A stretch of DNA of 38,486 nucleotides from Rheinheimera sediminis (GCF_004005375.1 NZ_RZUF01000030.1:1-38486), one strand, 5' to 3'; positions 1 through 8,187 are shown, numbered from the stretch's first letter. Notes: a model not told the origin generated them from the letters alone. Numbers and translations are program-made.

Positions 1-20
1 TGTGGATCACTTTTAGACTG

Positions 21-278
21 TTGTTGACAAAAGCGTTTAAATACATGTTTATGACAGGCTCTATTAACCGCTACGAAGCTGATCGGCTTGGTATTTGCCA
101 CCTTGCCGCACGTGTACAGGACTTAGAACAAAAAGGGTTTAGATACCGTTATCAGGACGAAAATGGCGTTGCTGATTTTCACGGCATAACGCACGACAAG
201 ATCCGGCGCTATTTTATCGACTGGCAGAATATGTCAGCAGAAACAAGGGCTTACTTTGTGGGGTGGATTTATGACTAA
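21..278 (+). CDS. Small helix-turn-helix protein of the integrated element
   Basis: An 85-residue protein, probably DNA-binding. The stretch GSINRYEADRLGICHLAARVQDL followed by a QKGFRYRY-like segment resembles the winged-helix proteins common in prophages and islands, where a GSI-x(3)-EA start is followed by a recognition helix containing LAARV-x-DL. The start is uncertain: an in-frame stop lies at 15-17, so the gene must begin after it, at TTG 21, TTG 24, ATG 45 or ATG 51. No start has a convincing ribosome site. Its last 8 bases overlap the primase-helicase start, so the two are probably translated together. It may regulate or assist replication of the element; that role is inferred from position only. 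Confidence 0.6.
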   Translation: MLTKAFKYMFMTGSINRYEADRLGICHLAARVQDLEQKGFRYRYQDENGVADFHGITHDKIRRYFIDWQNMSAETRAYFVGWIYD

Positions 279-2754
279 TCGCACAAAACAAAGCCCCGCA
301 ACCGGACAAGTTAACGAGGCATTTGATACAACAATCGAACACGAGTTTAGCAGTACAAAACTTAACCTGTCCAGAACTGTGACAGGGGGAGTACGCAATA
401 CCCAATTACAACCGTTTGACCTAACACTATCTGAACTGATCGCCATGTTCCAGCCACAGAATGTCAAAGCGGGGCCTAAAGACGGCCCTTACTTTGTCCG
501 GGGCCATAGCGAAGGAAACAGAAGCGATAAGGCTATGCTTCAGGCTAAACACCTGCTGATCATTATCGATGGTGATAGTTCAGTCACGGAAGACGGTGAA
601 ATTATAGAAGGTGCGCCCGATCCTAAGTTGACGCATGAAGCTATGAAACAGGCTGGTATTGAACACCTGATTTACACCAGCCACAGTCACCACAAGCACG
701 GCCAAAGTTTTAACAAATGGCGTTTATTAGTGCCTAGTGATGCCACAGCGCAGACATTAGAAAGCGGTGTTGATGCCATTTTAGACATATTGCATTTATC
801 CGGGGTGAAAGTAGCGCCCGTATGTGAAAACAATAGCCTGTCACAGCCTTGGTTTTTCCCAAGGGTTGAAGCTGGCCGGGCTGAGGGTTATTACAGCGCA
901 AGCTTTGAAACAGGCAAGCCGTTTACAGTGCCTGAAGCAATGCCAGAGCCTACAACAGCACCAGCCATTACAAAGCCTAAGCAAAGAGGTGAAAGTGTTG
1001 TACAGGCTTACTGTGATCGTTATCCGTTGAGCCAGCAAGTTGAGACAATGGGATTTAAACGAATCAGGGAAAACCGCTATCTGCCGCCAGAAAGTAAAAG
1101 TGGTGTTGCTGGTGCTAAGGTACTAATCGGGGAGCGAGACGGACGCGAACGGCTATACATTCACAACACAAGTCACAAACAGCACGGTAGAGGCTTAGAT
1201 TCCTTTGATCTGTACTGTGAGCAAGAACACAATGGCGACTTTAAAGCCGCTGTAAAGGCCGCTGCTGAGTTGTTAGGGCTTGCTGGTACTGATGATGCCT
1301 TTGCACTGTTTATTGATGCTGAAGATCAAACAGAAGCGGTAAAACCAGAGCCGTTGCCCGTAGATGTATCTGGATTACGTATTGAAACACCGCCGGGGTT
1401 AGCTGGTGCTATATGCGAGTATTTGAACCGAACCGCAAAACGCCCTATACCGCTAATTTATCCTATTGTTGCTTTGCAAATGCTGTCACTAGCCGCAGGC
1501 AACCGCAAAGGGTTAGACAGTATTAAACTTAACCTGTTAACACTGGCTATTGCGCCCAGTGCCGCAGGCAAAGAGCACGGCCAAAGCTGGTTAGCTGAAA
1601 CAGCAGCACAGTTAAAGTTAGGTCGGCATGTTGTAGGTGGAATTTCTTCTGATGTGGATATGATCCGCAATCTTATAGAAGGTGATGGGCGCTGCTGTTA
1701 TCGGATTGATGAAATTCAGGGCATGTTTAAAGCAATTAATAGCAAAAATGCGAGTACCTATGAAAGCAAGATAGGTGACTTAATTTTGACGCTCGCAACT
1801 TCAAAAGTTTACCTGTTTGCGGGCAATCATCGCCGCCAGTTTTTTAAAGAAATAGATCATGATATTGACCAGCTAAAAAAGAAAATTACCAAAGCCGAAG
1901 AAGGGCAAAAGCCTGAAGCTGAAGAAGTGCCAGACCTTGAAAAACTGAACCGGGCTTTGCGTTGGTTATTCAAAAAGCGCGACTTTATAGAAAATGGCTG
2001 GCCTGATCCTGTGGTCTCAATAATGGGCCATTCTACCCCCGGCGGCCTTGATAGTCTGATCACTGAGGAAAACATAGGTAGTGGGTTAATAGGCCGCTGT
2101 CTGGTTATTAGGTGCGCTGAAGAAAGGGAAAAGCTACAACAGGTAAAGGAAACGCCTTTTTTCGGTGATGTGGATATTCTTAACCGTTTGCACCTTATCA
2201 ACAATGGCAGCCTGCAACCATTAAAAGTAAACCCCAAAGCCCGGCAAATGTTGGACGAGATCCAAAGCTACTATGATCAAGACCAGCGATTGAACGCGCC
2301 TGTAATGGGGGCAATTTATGCGCGGGTAATGGAGCAAGTTAACAAAGTAGCAAGCCTGCTGGCGCTGGAAGTTGGAGAAGTACAGTCAGAGCACGTTAGT
2401 TATGCCTTTGCTTTGGTTGCCCGTTGTATTGATGACGTTGGTTATTTACTGCAAAAGGACGCAGCACAAAAGGCTAATGCAACTATTGCTGATATTGCCT
2501 TGCACACCAGAGCAGAAGTGAAGCGCAGACTTAAAACAAAAACTGAAGGTATTGCACCCAGCACCTTAAAGCAGGCTGTCTTAAAATGCTTTGCAAAGTT
2601 AAAGCAGATAACTGACCAGCACAACAAGAGCCCGCAAACTAAGGACAAAACCGACCTATACGAGCAAATTATTAAGCGTATGGAAGAAGTCGGGGATATT
2701 GAGCTAAAACAGTCTGGCAAAACGAAGCGTTACGTTTTAACAGGGGGCCTATAA
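271..2754 (+). CDS. Primase-helicase (archaeo-eukaryotic-type primase plus DUF3987-like ATPase)
   Basis: An 827-residue replication protein of the element. The N-terminal third has the signature order of archaeo-eukaryotic primases: a hydrophobic strand with an acidic pair (LLIIIDGD, about residues 94-101), an S-x-H type motif (TSHSHH, about 136) and a basic strand (KWRLLVP). The middle has a P-loop-like APSAAGKE (about 428) and a Walker B-like CYRIDEIQ (about 475), as in DUF3987 and primase-associated helicases. The C-terminus looks like a winged helix. ATG 271 is preferred over TTG 256: it has GGTGGA about 5 bases upstream and overlaps the preceding gene by 8 bases. A structured AT-rich region follows directly and may be its origin. 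Domain assignments are by motif reading and the exact family is unverified. Confidence 0.75.
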   Translation: MTNRTKQSPATGQVNEAFDTTIEHEFSSTKLNLSRTVTGGVRNTQLQPFDLTLSELIAMFQPQNVKAGPKDGPYFVRGHSEGNRSDKAMLQAKHLLIIIDGDSSVTEDGEIIEGAPDPKLTHEAMKQAGIEHLIYTSHSHHKHGQSFNKWRLLVPSDATAQTLESGVDAILDILHLSGVKVAPVCENNSLSQPWFFPRVEAGRAEGYYSASFETGKPFTVPEAMPEPTTAPAITKPKQRGESVVQAYCDRYPLSQQVETMGFKRIRENRYLPPESKSGVAGAKVLIGERDGRERLYIHNTSHKQHGRGLDSFDLYCEQEHNGDFKAAVKAAAELLGLAGTDDAFALFIDAEDQTEAVKPEPLPVDVSGLRIETPPGLAGAICEYLNRTAKRPIPLIYPIVALQMLSLAAGNRKGLDSIKLNLLTLAIAPSAAGKEHGQSWLAETAAQLKLGRHVVGGISSDVDMIRNLIEGDGRCCYRIDEIQGMFKAINSKNASTYESKIGDLILTLATSKVYLFAGNHRRQFFKEIDHDIDQLKKKITKAEEGQKPEAEEVPDLEKLNRALRWLFKKRDFIENGWPDPVVSIMGHSTPGGLDSLITEENIGSGLIGRCLVIRCAEEREKLQQVKETPFFGDVDILNRLHLINNGSLQPLKVNPKARQMLDEIQSYYDQDQRLNAPVMGAIYARVMEQVNKVASLLALEVGEVQSEHVSYAFALVARCIDDVGYLLQKDAAQKANATIADIALHTRAEVKRRLKTKTEGIAPSTLKQAVLKCFAKLKQITDQHNKSPQTKDKTDLYEQIIKRMEEVGDIELKQSGKTKRYVLTGGL

Positions 2755-3068
2755 ATGGCCCTTCTGTTTAGCTGGCCGGGCTTTTGTTTTATCTGCTTTA
2801 TACCTTCTTTATACCATTGGAGGTATAAGGCAAAGCCCTTTATTTACAAGGCTTAGAGAGAACTTTATACCTTTATACCATTATTTCTATGTTTTGATTT
2901 ATTTTGATTCTTTACCAGTTCCCATACTTTTAAAACAGAATATCTATATTTATGGGGATTTTCGGTATAAAGGTATAAAGCAGCCTACACACCAAGCCCG
3001 GCAAGGCTTTTACCTTATACCCGCCAAAGTATAACGAACCGATAAAGGTTTAATGTTAGGGTAAGAGC
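2755..3068. other. Iteron-rich, AT-rich non-coding region; candidate replication origin
   Basis: There is no gene here. The 9-mer CTTTATACC occurs at 2796-2804, 2807-2815, 2863-2871 and 2871-2879. Its reverse complement GGTATAAAG is at 2964-2972 and 2972-2980. The doubled copies at 2863-2879 and 2964-2980 are exact 17-bp reverse complements flanking 84 bp of mostly A+T sequence. Shorter relatives (GGTATAAG 2822-2829, CTTATACC 3014-3021) lie outside. This architecture, directly downstream of a primase-helicase gene, resembles iteron origins of phage satellites and plasmids. It could instead be an operator for the small downstream gene. Confidence 0.55.
2863..2980. repeat. 17-bp perfect inverted repeat of doubled iterons
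   Basis: The left arm CTTTATACCTTTATACC (2863-2879) and right arm GGTATAAAGGTATAAAG (2964-2980) are perfect reverse complements. Each arm is two 9-mers sharing one base, so the period is 8. The spacer 2880-2963 is AT-rich. Confidence 0.9.
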
Positions 3069-3338
3069 ATGACCAGAGAGCAGCAACTTCAGCACCGCCA
3101 GCAAGTTTTAACAGTGGTTCACTTGTTTATAGCTGGTAAGTGGACTCCCCCCAGTTACAAAGCCACTACCGCTTTACTGAACAAACAAAACATTAGCACC
3201 AGCAGGGGCAATCATTGGACAGAAAAAAGGCTGTTCAGATTCCTGCAAAACGCTGGTTATTCTGGGCTGTGGGGGTTATCAAAAGAAACACGTAAGCCAA
3301 AAGTGAAGCCAGCTTGTAGGCTGACTACCCCTATATAA
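3069..3338 (+). CDS. Small basic protein resembling a recombinase-type DNA-binding segment
   Basis: An 89-residue basic protein. The middle reads TTALLNKQNISTSRGNHWTEKRLFRFLQNAGY, which resembles the helix-loop-helix found in serine-recombinase "recombinase" domains (an A-x-x-LN-x-x-GI-x-T-x-RG-x-x-W motif), but there is no catalytic domain. It is probably a DNA-binding accessory protein. The start ATG 3069 has a modest AGGGTAAG-type ribosome site. It is transcribed in the same direction as the primase, just beyond the iteron region, so it could bind or be regulated by those repeats. The function is not known. Confidence 0.55.
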   Translation: MTREQQLQHRQQVLTVVHLFIAGKWTPPSYKATTALLNKQNISTSRGNHWTEKRLFRFLQNAGYSGLWGLSKETRKPKVKPACRLTTPI

Positions 3339-3352
3339 CCCTGATAATTGCC

Positions 3353-3396
3353 CTAAGGTTACACTAAGGGTTTAGTAAGGTTACAGTAAGGATTAG
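3353..3396. repeat. Four tandem 11-bp iterons
   Basis: The consensus is STAAGGNTTAN, starting at 3353, 3364, 3375 and 3386, with TAAGG exactly every 11 bp (3354, 3365, 3376, 3387). Copies 1 and 3 share TAAGGTTACA. An inverted CCTTACC and another CCTAAGGGTAA (3411-3421) follow. Spacing of about one helical turn puts all copies on one DNA face, as for a cooperatively binding Rep, excisionase or repressor. Confidence 0.8.
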
Positions 3397-3459
3397 CCTT
3401 ACCTAGATCGCCTAAGGGTAATTAAAGACCAGTACGCGAACGCAGCAAAAGGGTATTTT

Positions 3460-3548
3460 CTTACCCCCTAAAAAGGGTAAGTTTCCCGTCTATAAAAAGG
3501 GAATTTTTGATAGCTTTAAAAAGCTAACGAATAAGGGGAGAGAGCCCC
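3460..3548. other. Run of four short inverted repeats, one terminator-like
   Basis: The hairpins are CTTACCC/GGGTAAG (3460-3466, 3475-3481), TTCCC/GGGAA (3483-3487, 3499-3503) followed by TTTTT at 3504-3508, TAGCTTT/AAAGCTA (3511-3517, 3520-3526) and GGGG/CCCC (3535-3538, 3545-3548). The second looks like a weak rho-independent terminator for rightward transcription. The rest are unexplained. Confidence 0.55.
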
Positions 3549-3587
3549 AAAGAGTAAATTTTCTGACTATGAAAAGTCATACTTTGA

Positions 3588-3926
3588 TTAGCCAAATTTA
3601 TGAGGAGGATAAGCGTCCCAGCTATCGAAAAGCTCAAACTTAGTTTTTTTATCATTCGCAAAATCGCAACGGTAAACTTTATTACTCCAAGCTCCAAATC
3701 CATTTTGAAACTTCGCTTTGCCAAAAATCACTGTATCTACAGAATTACGCTTTAAAACTTCAGTATTTACAATTTCAGCCGTGTATTTTGCTTCAGCCTG
3801 AACAGCATCATGGCAAATACTTATGGCTCCATCGTTATCGTTTCTAGTCATGAGAAGCAGAAAGGCCATAAATACACAGAAGCTAAAAATAGCCATGAAA
3901 AAAATTATAAAAACTGACTGACGCAT
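3588..3926 (-). CDS. Small membrane-anchored hypothetical protein
   Basis: A 112-residue protein of unknown function. Residues 5-27 form one strong hydrophobic segment (an anchor or uncleaved signal), after which an ICHDAVQAEAKYTAE segment begins a small polar domain with two cysteines (around 38 and 85) that would lie outside the cytoplasm and could form a disulfide. The start ATG at 3926 has AGGA 6 bases upstream (AAAGGACTATT). It faces against the rest of the element and sits nearest the tRNA attachment site, the usual position of cargo genes. I recognise no family. Confidence 0.6.
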   Translation of the reverse strand: MRQSVFIIFFMAIFSFCVFMAFLLLMTRNDNDGAISICHDAVQAEAKYTAEIVNTEVLKRNSVDTVIFGKAKFQNGFGAWSNKVYRCDFANDKKTKFELFDSWDAYPPHKFG

Positions 3927-4190
3927 AATAGTCCTTTATCATTTTCAGTATTGCGTTAACAAGCAAGGGTAGAATATTTTTAAATAGATGTCTTCAACTA
4001 ATCTTTAGCACTGAAAAAAAACAGCAGGGCAAGACTTATCAAAGTTAAAAATAGAAATTGTATTTTTTTGATGTGTTACGTGAAGGCAGTAGGAAATATC
4101 AATTTTTTTACTAATTCCGATCCGCCACCGATCCGCAGCACAGAAAAATTCAGAATGTTAGTAGGTGTTAACTATGGAAGTCTTCAAAAA
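3927..4190. other. Intergenic end of the element next to the tRNA
   Basis: No credible gene is seen. It holds the upstream region of the 3588-3926 gene, an A+T-rich stretch and, near the tRNA, the direct repeat at 4117-4136. The element-chromosome junction is expected at or just inside the tRNA 3' end, but the other att copy is outside the window, so the exact crossover cannot be placed. Confidence 0.5.
4117..4136. repeat. 11-bp-period direct repeat near the tRNA attachment site
   Basis: CCGATCCGC occurs at 4117-4125 and again at 4128-4136, an 11-bp period, about 55 bp from the tRNA 3' end. Paired short direct repeats at this distance are typical of arm-type binding sites of tyrosine integrases; that function is inferred. 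Confidence 0.6.
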
Positions 4191-4267
4191 TGGTGGCCCC
4201 ACCTGGACTTGAACCAGGGACCTGCCGATTATGAGTCGGATGCTCTAACCAACTGAGCTATAGGGCC
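4191..4267 (-). tRNA. ileX: tRNA-Ile(CAU), ileX-like
   Basis: This is a 77-base cloverleaf read leftwards. The acceptor 5' arm GGCCCTA pairs with TGGGGCC before the discriminator A, and CCA is encoded (4191-4193). The D-arm AGCTCAGTTGGTTAGAGC and T-loop GGTTCAAGTCC are standard. The anticodon is CAT in context CTCATAA. It could be elongator Met, but similarity to E. coli ileX and the same location downstream of rpoD favour the isoleucine tRNA whose C34 is converted to lysidine by TilS. Its 3' end faces the integrated element and probably served as the attachment site. Confidence 0.9.
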
Positions 4268-4318
4268 ATTTGAGAAGCGTCTTTAGGTTTTACTATTGCA
4301 AGCCTGAAGAGCGCAGGC

Positions 4319-4347
4319 AGTATAAGAAGTTTTTCTGCTGTTGTCAC
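4319..4347 (-). promoter_or_regulatory. Promoter of tRNA-Ile2
   Basis: On the minus strand, GTGACA (-35, 4342-4347) and TATACT (-10, 4319-4324) are separated by exactly 17 bp and followed by a GC-rich GCCTGCGC discriminator, as usual for stable-RNA promoters. It predicts a leader of roughly 45 bases. Confidence 0.75.
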
Positions 4348-4400
4348 CGCTTGATAACACAGAGTTTGTATCGATTGCTTGTTTTTTATCCGCTTCAATG

Positions 4401-4427
4401 AAAAAGACACCCGAAGGTGCCTTTTTT
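4401..4427 (-). terminator. Rho-independent terminator of rpoD operon
   Basis: The stem GGCACC / GGTGTC with a TTCG tetraloop (4406-4421) is flanked by A and T runs on both sides, so it could work in both directions. It lies 60 bp beyond the rpoD stop. Confidence 0.85.
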
Positions 4428-4487
4428 ATGTCCATAGATGGACGGTAGGTCGCAAATGCAGGAGCACATTTGCGACGAAAAACAAAT

Positions 4488-6338
4488 CTACTCGTCGAGG
4501 AAGCTTTTCAATACTTCTGAACGGGAAGGGTGGCGCAGTTTACGCAGCGCTTTGGCTTCGATTTGACGGATACGTTCCCGTGTTACGTCAAACTGTTTGC
4601 CCACTTCTTCCAATGTATGGTCAGTATTCATATCGATGCCAAAACGCATACGCAGAACTTTTGCTTCACGGGCTGTTAAACCAGCCAACACTTCGTTAGT
4701 GGCTGCTTTTAAGCTTTCCATGGTGGCTGAATCCAGTGGCGACTCTGAAGAGCTGTCTTCAATAAAATCGCCCAGATGCGAATCTTCATCATCACCTATT
4801 GGTGTTTCCATGGAGATTGGCTCTTTAGCTATTTTCAGTACTTTACGGATCTTGTCTTCCGGCATGCCCATACGTTCGGACAATTCTTCAGGAGACGGCT
4901 CACGACCCATTTCCTGCAACATCTGACGTGAAATACGGTTCAGTTTGTTGATGGTTTCAATCATATGCACAGGGATCCGGATAGTCCGGGCCTGATCAGC
5001 GATAGAACGGGTAATAGCCTGACGGATCCACCATGTAGCGTAAGTTGAAAACTTATAACCACGACGGTATTCGAACTTGTCGACAGCCTTCATCAAACCG
5101 ATGTTACCTTCCTGAATTAAATCAAGGAATTGTAATCCACGGTTGGTGTATTTTTTCGCGATAGAAATAACCAGACGTAAGTTCGCCTCAACCATTTCTT
5201 TTTTCGCACGACGGGCCTTGGCTTCACCAATCGACATGCGACGGTTGATGTCTTTAATTTTAAAGATCGAAAGACCAGTCTCTTCTTCAATTTTTTTCAG
5301 CTTCTCAACGCTGCGATACAAATCCTCACGCATCTCACCCAGCTTGGCTGAATAAGGTTTACCTGCGGCAATTTCGGCGTCTATCCAAGCCGTTGAGTTT
5401 TCGTTGCCACTGAAAGCCTTCATAAAGTTTTTCTTTGGCATTTTTGCGTACTCAACGCAGTTCTTCATCACAATACGTTCCTGGACGCGCACGCGGTCCA
5501 TCATTTCACGCATGTTTTTGACCAGACGGTCGAACTGTTTTGGTACTAAGCGGAAGCAACGGAACACTTCGCTCAGTTTTTCAATTTCTTCTTTGGTGGT
5601 TGGGTGCTCGCGACCATTTTTGACAATAGAAGCTCGCGTCACTTCGTACTGAGTGCGCAACTCACCAAACTTCTCGCGGGCCATTTCCGGATCCGGACCT
5701 GTATCCGCTTCTTCGTCAGAATCTTCAGACTCTTCGTCATCACCTGATATATCAGCATCTTCATCGGCCAGTTCTTCTTCTGGCACATCAGAACCAATAT
5801 GAGTGGCTGTTGGCGGTAAGTCGTCGGCTTCGTTAGGGTCGATAAAAGCGGTGACAATGTCACTTAAGCGGATTTCTTCAGCTTCGAATTTATCCCACTG
5901 TTCTAACAGGTAGGTGATGGCTTCAGGGTATTCAGCCACAGAGGTCTGAACCTGATTTATACCATCTTCAATCCGTTTGGCGATGTCGATTTCGCCCTCA
6001 CGGGTTAACAGCTCTACAGTGCCCATTTCACGCATATACATGCGGACTGGATCTGTAGTGCGACCTAACTCTTTATCCACACTGACTAAAGCCTGAGCGG
6101 CTTCTTCTGCGGCGTCTTCATCCGGCGCAGCGTCAGACATGATCAGGTCATCGGCATCTGGTGCTGTTTCAAACACCTGAATACCCATGTCATTGATCAT
6201 ACGGATAATGTCTTCGATCTGATCGGAGTCAATAATATCTTGTGGAAGATGATCATTCACTTCAGCAAAGGTCAAATAACCTTGCTCTTTACCCTTTAAG
6301 ATCAGGAGTTTTAGTTGCGACTGAGGATTATGCTCCAT
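4488..6338 (-). CDS. rpoD: RNA polymerase primary sigma factor sigma-70
   Basis: A 616-residue housekeeping sigma factor that directs RNA polymerase to most promoters. All regions are present: 1.1 at the N-terminus ([20 protein letters not shown]), 1.2 ([22 protein letters not shown], about 95-120), an acidic non-conserved insert (about 185-215), region 2 with [20 protein letters not shown] and [10 protein letters not shown] (about 400-440), region 3, and region 4 ending in the helix-turn-helix [20 protein letters not shown]. The start is set at ATG 6338 by homology with E. coli MEQNPQSQL; an upstream TTG would add seven unlikely residues. It is the last gene of the rpsU-yqeY-dnaG-rpoD operon and has its own possible internal promoter. 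Confidence 0.98.
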   Translation of the reverse strand: MEHNPQSQLKLLILKGKEQGYLTFAEVNDHLPQDIIDSDQIEDIIRMINDMGIQVFETAPDADDLIMSDAAPDEDAAEEAAQALVSVDKELGRTTDPVRMYMREMGTVELLTREGEIDIAKRIEDGINQVQTSVAEYPEAITYLLEQWDKFEAEEIRLSDIVTAFIDPNEADDLPPTATHIGSDVPEEELADEDADISGDDEESEDSDEEADTGPDPEMAREKFGELRTQYEVTRASIVKNGREHPTTKEEIEKLSEVFRCFRLVPKQFDRLVKNMREMMDRVRVQERIVMKNCVEYAKMPKKNFMKAFSGNENSTAWIDAEIAAGKPYSAKLGEMREDLYRSVEKLKKIEEETGLSIFKIKDINRRMSIGEAKARRAKKEMVEANLRLVISIAKKYTNRGLQFLDLIQEGNIGLMKAVDKFEYRRGYKFSTYATWWIRQAITRSIADQARTIRIPVHMIETINKLNRISRQMLQEMGREPSPEELSERMGMPEDKIRKVLKIAKEPISMETPIGDDEDSHLGDFIEDSSSESPLDSATMESLKAATNEVLAGLTAREAKVLRMRFGIDMNTDHTLEEVGKQFDVTRERIRQIEAKALRKLRHPSRSEVLKSFLDE

Positions 6339-6387
6339 AGAGGCTGTTCTTCCACCCAAATAGTTAGTTCAAAAATGCGAATTAGCG

Positions 6388-6393
6388 ATTATA
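6388..6393 (-). promoter_or_regulatory. Possible internal rpoD promoter (-10)
   Basis: A perfect TATAAT lies on the minus strand about 50 bp before the rpoD start. The best -35 with 17-bp spacing is a poor TGGCTA. Internal promoters between dnaG and rpoD are known in enterobacteria. Confidence 0.4.
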
Positions 6394-6441
6394 ACAAAGC
6401 GCGGCTTTTCTAGCCACCGCACAATGACGGCTTACTCACGG

Positions 6442-8166
6442 TTATTTGCTTTTAAAAGCTTTTAACAGCAACACAAATTCGTGTTTTTCCGCCGTGGTTA
6501 GTTGCTGCAACGTATCTTTGCGTTGCAATTCTTCCAGGCGTTGCCCCAGATACTGATCTTCAATAGACCTGAAGGTATCCAGGAATTCCTTAGTTAACTG
6601 TTCTTCTGCGACCTGATGATCCCACAAAGCCAGCTTCACCACTATGTTGTATTCAGGCGTATCTCGCCAATGTTCCAGCAATTGCGCTGTAGTCAATTCT
6701 GGCTGGGCTAGTAAGGTATTTTGTACTGTCAGTAATAACTGAATACCTGGTAAATTCGCTTCTGCCAACTCCGGAGCCAGTGGCATTACTTTAGCCAGAG
6801 CTGGGTATTGCAGTAATAGTGCAATAGCACGGCGCATCGGCGTAATTTTTGTCGCTGCAGGCGCTTTACTCTGTACTTTGTTCTGGCCTCTGGCTGTCGT
6901 ATTTTGCTGCGACGATTTACCTACCAGCGATCCCAGGGTTTCAAACAAGGCATCGCGATAAAATTCACTTGGAATTTGTTTAATCAGCTCGTTACCTTTA
7001 ACCCATAAGGCGGACTTGCCAGCATCGCTGTTTAAATCTAGCTCCTTGGCCAGATGGTCAAATAAATACTGACCTAAAGGCATGGCCTGTTCCAGACGCT
7101 TTAAAAAGGTCTCTTTACCTTCTTTTTGTACTAGCGAATCAGGGTCTTCGCCGTCCGGTAAAAATACAAAATTCAGTTCAACGCCGTCTTTCAAATGCGG
7201 TAAAGCGCTTTGTAAGGCACGCCATGCGGCGTCGCGGCCCGCTCTGTCGCCGTCGTAACAGCAAGTCACAGTGCTGGTCAGGCGGAATAACGTATGCATA
7301 TGATCTGGGGTCGTAGCGGTGCCTAAACAAGCCACTGCGAAAGATATTCCTTGCTCGGCTAAGCCCACCACGTCCATATAACCTTCAACAATCAGCACAC
7401 GACTCAGTCTGTCCTGACTTTGTCTGGCTTCATATAAGCCATAAAGTTCACGGCCTTTATGGAAAAGTCGGGTCTCAGGTGAGTTTAGATACTTTGGTGT
7501 ACCTTCACCTATCACCCTGCCGCCAAAACCTATCACTCTGCCGCGTTTATCCCGAATGGGAAACATCAGCCGGTCACGGAAAAAATCGTATTCACGGCCC
7601 TGATCATTGCGGCTGATCAGTTTAATTTCAAACAGCTGATCGCGCGCTGAACGTGAAGCGCCTAACTGCTTTAACACAAAATCCCAGCTGTCAGGTGCGT
7701 AGCCTATGCTGTATTTTGTTGCTGTGGCTTCTGAAATACCACGTTTTTGCAAATAAGTGGCAGCATGAACCTGTTGCTTCAGCTGTTGCTGATACAAATC
7801 TGCCGCTTTTTGCATCTGGCTGTAATCGTCGGCCTGAGCCTGCGGATACTGCTTACCACTGCCTTGTTCGCGTGGTATCTCTAAATGATGCTGCTTCGCC
7901 AGTTCTTCAATGGCTTCTACAAATTCAAGCTGTTCATACGCCATCATAAAACTAATGGCATTGCCGTGAGCGCCACAACCAAAGCAATGATAAAACTGTT
8001 TGTCGCTACTTACGGTAAAAGAAGGGGATTTTTCGTTATGGAAAGGGCAACACGCCTGGTAATTCTTACCGGCCTTTTTTAACGGAACTCTATGATCGAT
8101 CAGTTCCACTATATCTGTACGAGCTAACAAATCGTCGATAAAGTGTCTGGGGATTTGTCCTGCCAC
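6442..8166 (-). CDS. dnaG: DNA primase
   Basis: A 574-residue primase that lays RNA primers at the replication fork. The zinc ribbon has C40, H43, C61 and C64 in the same positions as E. coli. The TOPRIM core follows with the acidic VLIVEGYMDVV motif and the YDGDRAGRDAA motif. The C-terminal DnaB-binding helicase-interaction domain fills the last 150 or so residues. GTG 8166 is preferred because GAGG lies about 6 bases upstream and VAGQIPRHF aligns with E. coli MAGRIPRVF; ATG 8178 would add four residues. It lies 103 bp upstream of rpoD in the macromolecular-synthesis operon. Confidence 0.97.
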   Translation of the reverse strand: MAGQIPRHFIDDLLARTDIVELIDHRVPLKKAGKNYQACCPFHNEKSPSFTVSSDKQFYHCFGCGAHGNAISFMMAYEQLEFVEAIEELAKQHHLEIPREQGSGKQYPQAQADDYSQMQKAADLYQQQLKQQVHAATYLQKRGISEATATKYSIGYAPDSWDFVLKQLGASRSARDQLFEIKLISRNDQGREYDFFRDRLMFPIRDKRGRVIGFGGRVIGEGTPKYLNSPETRLFHKGRELYGLYEARQSQDRLSRVLIVEGYMDVVGLAEQGISFAVACLGTATTPDHMHTLFRLTSTVTCCYDGDRAGRDAAWRALQSALPHLKDGVELNFVFLPDGEDPDSLVQKEGKETFLKRLEQAMPLGQYLFDHLAKELDLNSDAGKSALWVKGNELIKQIPSEFYRDALFETLGSLVGKSSQQNTTARGQNKVQSKAPAATKITPMRRAIALLLQYPALAKVMPLAPELAEANLPGIQLLLTVQNTLLAQPELTTAQLLEHWRDTPEYNIVVKLALWDHQVAEEQLTKEFLDTFRSIEDQYLGQRLEELQRKDTLQQLTTAEKHEFVLLLKAFKSK

Positions 8167-8187
8167 CTTTTTCCTCATCTACTGATA

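Noticed and set aside
2745-2790. Possible terminator after the primase-helicase gene
   Set aside because: GGGCC/GGCCC around the stop and a GCCC/GGGC pair before TTTTGTTTT are too short and too poorly spaced to call.
4068-4256. A 62-residue open frame on the + strand ending in HLDLNQGPADYESDALTN
   Set aside because: The second half is an antisense reading of the tRNA gene, a well-known annotation artefact; there is no ribosome site.
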